Positions 21,786 through 27,251 of a stretch of 27,251 bases of DNA are shown here, piece after piece (positions within the stretch are counted from its first letter, which is position 1; every line of letters starts with the position of its first letter). The DNA is from UBA6022 sp035704495 (GTDB lineage: Bacteria > Patescibacteriota > Saccharimonadia > Saccharimonadales > Saccharimonadaceae). Location: positions 1 through 27,251 of the forward strand of contig DASSWW010000016.1 in assembly GCA_035704495.1 (NCBI GenBank), written 5' to 3'. The notes below the pieces were generated by a model. The model searched no databases, was not told where the DNA came from, and worked only from the letters and a program-made list of their open reading frames with translations. The position numbers and the translations under genes are program-made.

Positions 21786-23056
21786 GAGATATGCTCCACA
21801 TCAGTAATTTTGGCGAGTTCACGGCGCAGTGCCAGCATAGCCGTGTAGGTACAGAATAGCCGTTTTGGCGTATCACTGCTGCTGGCAATAAAGTAACGCA
21901 ACGCGGCAGATAAATTAGGTTCGACATGCGAAACGGCGATTTCGTCGTATTGCAAACGCAGCGCCATATCATAGGCGCGAATACCAGCGACGGTCGTGAC
22001 ACCCGCTTCGCGCAGACTGTCAAACTCGACATCCCACAGCCATGACATGTCACGTCCGTCGGCGTAATTGTCGTTGATGGCAATCATTGTGTGATACCCT
22101 GCGGGTTTGAACGAGGATAAACTTAGGCGAAAGCCGCTAGGGTTTTTGACCAAGACGATTTCGAACGGCTGCCCGTCGACGATCAGCGTTTCGCCACGTC
22201 CAAAGGCGGGTGTGACGGCAGCTAGGGCGTCGATGAGTTTGGCTTCGTCATGTTCGCTGTCCTGTAATATAGCGCGTGTCAGTGCTAGGGCGGCCGCGGC
22301 ATTATACACATTATAAATACCGTGTAATTGCAACGTTGTCGTCACGGCTTTACCATCCACTAAAAAAGTAGCCGTTGTGTCTTTTAAAGTTTGCAACACG
22401 ACGTCGGCTTGTGGCAGTTGACGTAATTTGGCAGTGCTACCACGCATATCGTCGTCGTTCGGGAATAGCGTGGTTAGCTTTGGGTCGAGTCCAAAATAAC
22501 GGACTGATTTTTCTGATAATTTAGTTGCGATAGACGCGACGCGCGGATCTTCGCGGTTTAATACGACGGTATCGGTGGTTTTATCGGCAATTGCGGCTAG
22601 CATTTTTGTGGTGGTATCGATTTCGCCAAAGCGATCTAGCTGGTCACGCATGACGTTTAGCAGCAGGCTATAACGAGGCGGGATTGTTTTGACAAAGTGC
22701 ACGGCATGCGCTTCATCTAGTTCCAAAATAGCAATATCAGCCGCAAGTTTTCCTCTGTTATCGACTTCACCCAGTAATGCCGCTGCGACACCACGGGTAA
22801 AGTTGCTGCCAGTTCGGTTAGTAAATACTTTTAATCCCTGGCTTTCCAGTAATGCGACCACCATTTTTGTTGTCGTGGTTTTGCCATTAGTACCGCTAAT
22901 AACCACGACGCCGTGCGGCAATGTCGCCAGTGTGCGACGAATAAAATCAGGATCAATTTTTTCAACAAACAACCCAGGTAGGGCTGATCCACCCCCACGC
23001 ATTCGCGCAATTGAACGAACTGCTTTACCCAGCAAAGTGATATACGGTTTTGACAT
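21782..23056 (-). CDS. murT: Lipid II isoglutaminyl synthase subunit MurT
   Basis: MurT is the Mur-ligase-like ATPase that activates the alpha-carboxyl of D-Glu in lipid II for amidation with GatD. The 424-residue protein has the P-loop GTNGKTTT (55-62), NRTGSNFTRGV, the Mur-ligase centre with NVMRDQLDRFGE, and the MurT C-terminal domain with NPSGFRLSL and NDNYADGRDMSWLWD (328-342), which carries the aspartate completing the GatD triad. The four-cysteine zinc ribbon expected at about residues 190-230 is absent. The only cysteine is near the C-terminus (RLFCTYT). It is likely transcribed from a leaderless promoter. Confidence 0.93.
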   Translation of the reverse strand: MSKPYITLLGKAVRSIARMRGGGSALPGLFVEKIDPDFIRRTLATLPHGVVVISGTNGKTTTTKMVVALLESQGLKVFTNRTGSNFTRGVAAALLGEVDNRGKLAADIAILELDEAHAVHFVKTIPPRYSLLLNVMRDQLDRFGEIDTTTKMLAAIADKTTDTVVLNREDPRVASIATKLSEKSVRYFGLDPKLTTLFPNDDDMRGSTAKLRQLPQADVVLQTLKDTTATFLVDGKAVTTTLQLHGIYNVYNAAAALALTRAILQDSEHDEAKLIDALAAVTPAFGRGETLIVDGQPFEIVLVKNPSGFRLSLSSFKPAGYHTMIAINDNYADGRDMSWLWDVEFDSLREAGVTTVAGIRAYDMALRLQYDEIAVSHVEPNLSAALRYFIASSSDTPKRLFCTYTAMLALRRELAKITDVEHIS

Positions 23057-23062
23057 ATACCT

Positions 23063-23068
23063 ATTATA
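23063..23068 (-). promoter_or_regulatory. -10 box of murT-gatD (leaderless)
   Basis: TATAAT on the minus strand ends 6 nt before the murT ATG. There is no Shine-Dalgarno in the gap and only a weak -35 region. Confidence 0.55.
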
Positions 23069-23161
23069 CTCTGTGTCATCGCGCTCGGCTCTGAAAAAAT
23101 AGATAAACGCATTTTATTTGTTCATCTACATACTATTATGGCGTAACTGGAGGGGTTGAGT

Positions 23162-23167
23162 TACAAT
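23162..23167 (+). promoter_or_regulatory. -10 box of the 127-aa membrane protein gene
   Basis: TACAAT ends 6 nt before the ATG at 23174. It is another case of the -10/6 nt/ATG layout. GGAGGGG lies further upstream (23149-23155) but is too far from this ATG and too close to the TTG at 23156 to serve either well. Confidence 0.45.
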
Positions 23168-23173
23168 AAGATT

Positions 23174-23557
23174 ATGTTTATTGTCGGTCTTTTATCGTGG
23201 TGGTACAGTGCTGGTTGGCGGCAGCGGTTTACTATGCTGCGAGAACGGCTGGCTAACACCATTGATTATTTTTCAATTGATCTGTTAGCGAAAACATTAT
23301 TTTCGCCTTTTCGCCAAATTTCTGCCGGTAGGGTAGACGGGCCACTTGGCGTTCGACTGCGTGCTTTTATGGATCGCATTATATCGCGGGGGATTGGGGC
23401 GATGGTGCGATTGACAATGATTGTTATTGGTACTGGCGCAATTGTTATGCATAGTGTGCTGGGTATTATTACGGTAGTTATGTGGGCAATTGTTCCAATA
23501 TTACCGCTGATCGGCATTATACTATTTATTTCAGGATGGATACCATGGAGCCTGTAG
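23174..23557 (+). CDS. Small membrane protein upstream of the Clp-like gene
   Basis: The 127-residue protein starts with an aromatic stretch (FIVGLLSWWYSAGWRQRF). A basic amphipathic region with FSPFRQISAGRVDG follows, and two or three hydrophobic segments fill residues about 73-125. I do not recognise a named family. Its stop overlaps the likely start of the large Clp-like gene by 13 bp, so the two are translated together and probably work together in the membrane. A longer frame opens at TTG 23156, but the Shine-Dalgarno-like GGAGGGG directly abuts it, so the ATG is preferred. Confidence 0.75.
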   Translation: MFIVGLLSWWYSAGWRQRFTMLRERLANTIDYFSIDLLAKTLFSPFRQISAGRVDGPLGVRLRAFMDRIISRGIGAMVRLTMIVIGTGAIVMHSVLGIITVVMWAIVPILPLIGIILFISGWIPWSL

Positions 23558-26004
23558 CATTTCACTACAATAGCGCTCGCGCCCAAAAGGCACGTATTGG
23601 TTACATGCTGGGTGGCGTCTGGCAGCGTTTGTTGTCGGTTAGTGCGGTACTATTAATTATCGCTGGTATCGCCTTTGTGATTATTGGACAGCCAATTGGT
23701 TGGGCGTTGATTGGATTTGCAGCGATTCCTGCCATGTTAACAGATTGGTACACCAAAGAATTAAAACATTTGCCAAGCCCTAAAAATCCTCAGACGATTG
23801 ACGATTTGTTGTCCAGTGACATTTTAGGTCAATTATCAAAACAACCAACGCCACACCAGGTTGCGACGGCTGTCGGGCGGGTACAGAGCGGTCAGTTTTT
23901 TGGTGGTCGGTTTGGGATTAGTGCCCGAACACTACAAGAAATTGCTTCAAAAGACGCTAGTGAAATGCCAGCGGTATGGCAAGAAGCGATGGCGATTCGC
24001 GAGCAACTTGGTTCGCCGCATATCACTGGCGGCATTTTGGTCGTCGCGTTACTGCGCAGTTTTCCGCAGCACGAAGGTTTGTTGGCACATTTGCGACTTG
24101 ATGACGATGATTTAATTCGCGGGGTCCAGTGGCATCAACATATTCACGATTTAATTAATCAGCATGGTCGTCCAAAACGAACAGGCGGTATTGCCCGTGA
24201 CTGGTCATTTGGCTATATTCCACTGCTGACTAGGTTTGGCCAGAATATTAGTGAGCAAATTGCCCGCGGTGGATTGCTCTCGGCTGATTTAGAGGCCCAT
24301 ACCCAGGCACTCGATCAACTTATCACCACGTTTGGAACGGCCGGCCGGCAAAACGCCGTTCTGGTAGGGGCGGTTGGCGTTGGTAAAACCACGATTGTCC
24401 ATGCCTTTGCCGAACGTTTGCTGGATGCTTCGTCGACACTGCCAAATAATCTAAAATTCCGCCAGGTGATTTTGCTTGATTCGTCCGCGCTAATTGCTGC
24501 TGCGCCAGGCCGTGGCCAGTTGGAAAGTTTGATTACGAAAGTACTTGGCGAGGCCTATAACGCAAAAAATATTATTATTTGTCTGGATAACGCTCAACTG
24601 TTTTTCGAAGACGGTATAGGGTCCGTTGATCTATCCAATATGTTACTGCCGATTTTAGAGGCTGGACGATTGCGTCTGATTCTGACGATGGACGAGCAAC
24701 GCTTTTTGCAAATCGGCCAACGCAACGGCTCGCTAGTCAATGCGTTAAATCGTATTAGTGTTGCCGAAGCTAACAAGGATGAAACAATTATGGTCATGCG
24801 TGACAAGCTGATTATTACCGAGTTTCAGCGCAAAGTGACCTACACCTATCAATCACTCGAAGAATCATATCGCCTGAGTCAGCGTTATATTCACGATTTA
24901 GCAATGCCAGGCCGCGCCCTGAAATTAATGGAATCCGCAGCCAGTTATGCTGAAAATGGTTTGGTGACGGTGCCGTCGGTACAAAAAGCGATCGAACAAA
25001 CCATGAATATCAAAGTGGGCGTAGCTAGTGGTGACGATGAACGACAGAAATTATTAAACCTAGAGGATTTGATTCATAAACGTATGATTAATCAAACGCG
25101 CGCGGTTGGTGTAGTTAGTGACGCACTGCGCCGCGCCAGAGCAGGGGTGCGTAATCAAAATCGTCCGATTGGTACGTTTTTATTTTTGGGACCAACTGGT
25201 GTTGGTAAAACCGAGCTTGCTAAAGCATTAGCCGATGTCTATTTTGACGGCGAAGATCGCATGATTCGTTTGGATCTAAATGAATACGTCGGTGCGCAAG
25301 ACGTTTCGCGTTTAATCGCCGATGGCGCAGATGATCCAATGAGCCTGACCGCTCAGGCGATGAAGCAGCCATTCAGTGTCATATTGCTGGACGAGATTGA
25401 AAAGGCGCATCCGCAAGTCCTAACAACGTTGCTGCAGCTACTAGATGAAGGCATTTTGCGCGATATTAAAAACCGCGAAGTCAGTTTCCGTGACGCCATT
25501 ATTATCGCTACGTCTAATGCCGGCGCGGATAGGATTCGTGAATATATTGATCGGGGTTATCAGCTAGAGCAATTTGAAAAACAATTTGTTGATGAACTGA
25601 TTAATACCAATCAGTTCCGACCAGAGTTTTTAAACCGTTTTGATGAAATTGTGACATTCCGCCCACTCAGCAAAGAAGAACTTGTCCAAGTGATTGATTT
25701 GATTATGGCTGGTATTAATAAAAACATGGCGCTGCAAAAAATTACGGTTAACGTTGCGCAGGACGCAAAACTATTTTTGGTAGACAAAGGTTACGATCCA
25801 CGGCTAGGTGCGCGTCCGATGCGTCGTATCGTGCAGCGAGCAGTCGAAAACACCGTCGCCAAGCAGATGCTATCGGGCAGTGTGCAGCCAGGTAGTACAA
25901 TTAGTATTAGTCTAGAACAGGTCCAGCAGATACTAGGTACCGAGCAACAAGCCAATAGTATTATGAGTGAAAACACTCCACCGCCATCACCGCCAATTAG
26001 TTAA
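23545..26004 (+). CDS. Membrane-anchored two-module Clp/Hsp100-like AAA+ protein with degenerate motor
   Basis: The 819-residue protein has two N-terminal membrane segments (about 27-68), a Clp_N-like region (about 85-200) and two AAA+ modules aligning with ClpB/ClpC. D1 keeps Walker A GAVGVGKT (275-282), but Walker B ends D348-N349 instead of D-E. The pore loop KYRG is PGRG (321-324), and the arginine-finger pair is N399-A400. D2 has Walker A GPTGVGKT (549-556), D616-E617, sensor N658 and R698 in FLNRF, but the GYVG pore loop is deleted (about 592-602). The ATG at 23545 has AGGA 8 nt upstream. ATG 23536 and GTG 23482 are alternatives. It overlaps the 127-aa membrane protein gene. Nucleotide-dependent scaffolding rather than threading seems likely. 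Confidence 0.9.
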   Translation: MEPVAFHYNSARAQKARIGYMLGGVWQRLLSVSAVLLIIAGIAFVIIGQPIGWALIGFAAIPAMLTDWYTKELKHLPSPKNPQTIDDLLSSDILGQLSKQPTPHQVATAVGRVQSGQFFGGRFGISARTLQEIASKDASEMPAVWQEAMAIREQLGSPHITGGILVVALLRSFPQHEGLLAHLRLDDDDLIRGVQWHQHIHDLINQHGRPKRTGGIARDWSFGYIPLLTRFGQNISEQIARGGLLSADLEAHTQALDQLITTFGTAGRQNAVLVGAVGVGKTTIVHAFAERLLDASSTLPNNLKFRQVILLDSSALIAAAPGRGQLESLITKVLGEAYNAKNIIICLDNAQLFFEDGIGSVDLSNMLLPILEAGRLRLILTMDEQRFLQIGQRNGSLVNALNRISVAEANKDETIMVMRDKLIITEFQRKVTYTYQSLEESYRLSQRYIHDLAMPGRALKLMESAASYAENGLVTVPSVQKAIEQTMNIKVGVASGDDERQKLLNLEDLIHKRMINQTRAVGVVSDALRRARAGVRNQNRPIGTFLFLGPTGVGKTELAKALADVYFDGEDRMIRLDLNEYVGAQDVSRLIADGADDPMSLTAQAMKQPFSVILLDEIEKAHPQVLTTLLQLLDEGILRDIKNREVSFRDAIIIATSNAGADRIREYIDRGYQLEQFEKQFVDELINTNQFRPEFLNRFDEIVTFRPLSKEELVQVIDLIMAGINKNMALQKITVNVAQDAKLFLVDKGYDPRLGARPMRRIVQRAVENTVAKQMLSGSVQPGSTISISLEQVQQILGTEQQANSIMSENTPPPSPPIS

Positions 26005-26072
26005 TTATCTTACAGCTTTTGCATAAGTCCACCTGTAGAATGGTGAGTGATACATAAATAAAAGGAGAATAT

Positions 26073-26300
26073 ATGGCTGATAATGAAACGAGAGATAAAG
26101 AAACCGTTATTGTAAAAGACAATGATCGTCGATCAAGTGGCTGGGTAGGTTTGATTATCGCGTTGGTGCTAATTGTATTATTCTTTGCTTTTGGCGGATT
26201 TAATATGTTTAGCGGACAGTCGGGCACAGATAACGTCGATTCGCCAACACCTGCACCTACTTCCGCGCCAACACCAGCGCCAAACAATACTATTCAATAA
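26073..26300 (+). CDS. Small single-pass membrane protein with Pro/Ala tail
   Basis: The 75-residue protein has a charged N-terminus, one membrane segment (about residues 24-45) and an outer tail rich in proline, alanine and threonine (PTPAPTSAPTPAPN). AAAAGGAGA lies just before the ATG, a strong translation signal. It follows the Clp-like gene by 68 nt on the same strand. I see no named family. Low-complexity tails of this kind often span the cell wall. Confidence 0.75.
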   Translation: MADNETRDKETVIVKDNDRRSSGWVGLIIALVLIVLFFAFGGFNMFSGQSGTDNVDSPTPAPTSAPTPAPNNTIQ

Positions 26301-26304
26301 AACC

Positions 26305-26439
26305 ATGCGGTGGAATAATAAGTGGATGCACAACAGGCAGCAAGGTAAAGTAAAAGTAAAATTTTATTTATTACCCAGCATCATCATTAGCATCGTATTA
26401 AGTTTGGTGCTGACAATCGTTTTGAATATTGTTTTATAA
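26305..26439 (+). CDS. Tiny membrane peptide
   Basis: Starting at the ATG 4 nt after the previous stop, this frame gives 44 residues. A basic, tryptophan-containing head (MRWNNKWMHNRQQGKVKVK) precedes one hydrophobic helix of about 22 residues. The close spacing suggests translational coupling with the 75-aa gene. A longer frame upstream runs inside that gene and is not used. Evidence is limited to composition and position. Confidence 0.45.
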   Translation: MRWNNKWMHNRQQGKVKVKFYLLPSIIISIVLSLVLTIVLNIVL

Positions 26440-26445
26440 ATTTGT

Positions 26446-27207
26446 TTAAAATGGTTTCGCAGCTGATTGTTCGGCCTCGATTTCATTTAATATGATGTCA
26501 GTCGTCGTGATGGACTGTTCAAGCTGCGCTTTCATCTGACGAAAATAGGGATTGTAAAAAAACATGTCGTGAAACAGTTGGTCGGTGTCGTTAGCTGACA
26601 AATTGGCAACTTCGGTAATGGCTTTGTAGCTTCTAGTGGTAAATGTGATGTCAGGCAGCTGCATATTGTTAATAATTCGCGCAACCGCATAGGTAAAGGC
26701 CTGTGAATAGACCGAATCTTTGTCGTGATCTTCGGGCGTCGTTTGCAGAATAACGACGCCTTGGTTTGTCCAAAAATCCGTCAGTATTTGCAAATTATCA
26801 TCGCTAATATTAATCGGACAAATGGCAACTTGCAATCCCTGCAGTCCTTTTTTGGCACTATCAGGCCCAAATAAGGGATGCGAACCAAGTATCTGAACAT
26901 GATGCAAATATTTTTTCATCAGTTGCACCGGGTATACTTTTACCGAACACAAATCAATTACCACCTGATTTTCGGTGACAATTGACGCAAGTTGTATTAG
27001 TATATTTTCAATTTTGGATATAGGTACTGCCAGATAAATATAGTCCATATCGACTAACGACTCGAATGGAATGACTGTGTAGTTTTCTGCGGCGGCGCTT
27101 TTATGCTGCGGGTCGGATTCAACGATATGTACATCAAAGACACCAGTGCTTAACCTGGCAAGTAATTCGCCAAATCGCCCAAAGCCAACAATACCAATTT
27201 TCTTCAT
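26446..27207 (-). CDS. tyrA: Prephenate dehydrogenase-like protein (TyrA family)
   Basis: The TyrA family oxidises prephenate (or arogenate) with NAD(P) in tyrosine synthesis. The 253-residue protein starts with the Rossmann motif KIGIVGFGRFGELLARL (GxGxxG). It has VESDP at the end of the second strand, where an acidic residue favours NAD. AVPISKIENIL, the DLCSVKVYPVQLM segment and LGSHPLFGPDSAKKG follow, the last with the catalytic histidine, then a helical dimerisation domain. No other aromatic amino acid gene is in the window. An extended -10 box ends 6 nt before the ATG. Confidence 0.85.
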   Translation of the reverse strand: MKKIGIVGFGRFGELLARLSTGVFDVHIVESDPQHKSAAAENYTVIPFESLVDMDYIYLAVPISKIENILIQLASIVTENQVVIDLCSVKVYPVQLMKKYLHHVQILGSHPLFGPDSAKKGLQGLQVAICPINISDDNLQILTDFWTNQGVVILQTTPEDHDKDSVYSQAFTYAVARIINNMQLPDITFTTRSYKAITEVANLSANDTDQLFHDMFFYNPYFRQMKAQLEQSITTTDIILNEIEAEQSAAKPF

Positions 27208-27213
27208 TACTTT

Positions 27214-27222
27214 ATCATAACA
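27214..27222 (-). promoter_or_regulatory. Extended -10 box of tyrA (leaderless)
   Basis: On the minus strand TGTTATGAT fits TGnTATAAT with one change and ends 6 nt before the tyrA ATG. No Shine-Dalgarno is present. Confidence 0.6.
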
Positions 27223-27251
27223 AAAATAATCTGGTTAAGCGGGATTATTTA

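Noticed and set aside
23482..23544. Longer start (GTG 23482) for the Clp-like protein
   Set aside because: It would overlap the 127-aa gene by 76 bp and has no ribosome site. ATG 23545 has AGGA at good spacing, with ATG 23536 as second choice.
1..27251. CRISPR arrays, insertion sequences or prophage genes
   Set aside because: No regularly spaced direct repeats, transposase motifs or phage-like genes were seen. Base composition appears even along the window.

Overview
This window looks like a chromosomal stretch of a Candidatus Saccharibacteria (TM7, Patescibacteria) genome. The evidence is the small, tightly packed genes, several tail-to-tail gene overlaps, and a monoderm-type type IV pilus cluster (pilB, pilC, pilM, pilN, pilO, no secretin gene). 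MurT/GatD, a single prephenate dehydrogenase and many family-typical small membrane proteins are also present. TGA is used as a stop (tsaE and murT both end in ATGA overlaps), so this is not the recoded Gracilibacteria/Absconditabacteria branch. The taxonomic call is inference from gene content. No mobile element, CRISPR array or phage gene was seen.

Layout. 1-4.1 kb: ruvB, a PH-domain membrane protein, an isolated prepilin on the minus strand, then recA-recX. 4.1-10.3 kb: a minus-strand pilus block read pilB > pilC > pilM > pilN > pilO > small membrane protein > PRC-barrel protein. 10.4-13.4 kb: tsaE and a short tsaB, then RNase Y and a Nudix hydrolase. 13.4-15.1 kb: a minus-strand membrane-protein group (DUF4396 with His-rich tail, 60-aa protein, duplicated 290-aa protein). 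15.2-16.5 kb: a single-module Clp-type AAA+ protein. 16.5-16.8 kb: a gene-free stretch with an AT-rich hairpin, a long imperfect inverted repeat, a terminator palindrome and tRNA-Pro(TGG). 16.8-20 kb: a GT39-like glycosyltransferase converging on an OpgC-like acyltransferase, then bcp and a tRNA-Pro(GGG)-like gene with a broken T arm. 20.05-21 kb: a structured leader and an HD-domain (p)ppGpp-hydrolase-like gene. 21-23 kb: gatD/murT, which amidate peptidoglycan precursors. 23.1-26.4 kb: a small membrane protein, a membrane-anchored two-module Clp-like AAA+ protein and two tiny membrane proteins. 26.4-27.2 kb: tyrA.

Two themes stand out. First, many transcription units have a clear -10 box (often an extended TGnTATAAT) only 6-9 nt before the start codon and no Shine-Dalgarno. 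This predicts widespread leaderless mRNAs, alongside a minority of genes with a normal leader and a strong Shine-Dalgarno. Second, the membrane-anchored Clp-like protein keeps the ClpB/ClpC fold signature. Its first AAA+ module has lost the Walker B glutamate, the paired arginine fingers and the pore-loop tyrosine, and its second module has lost the GYVG pore loop. It is therefore unlikely to be an ordinary unfoldase, and together with the 127-aa membrane protein that overlaps it, it is the best candidate here for an undescribed system. The structured leader and degenerate tRNA-Pro before the HD-domain gene are the next most interesting region.
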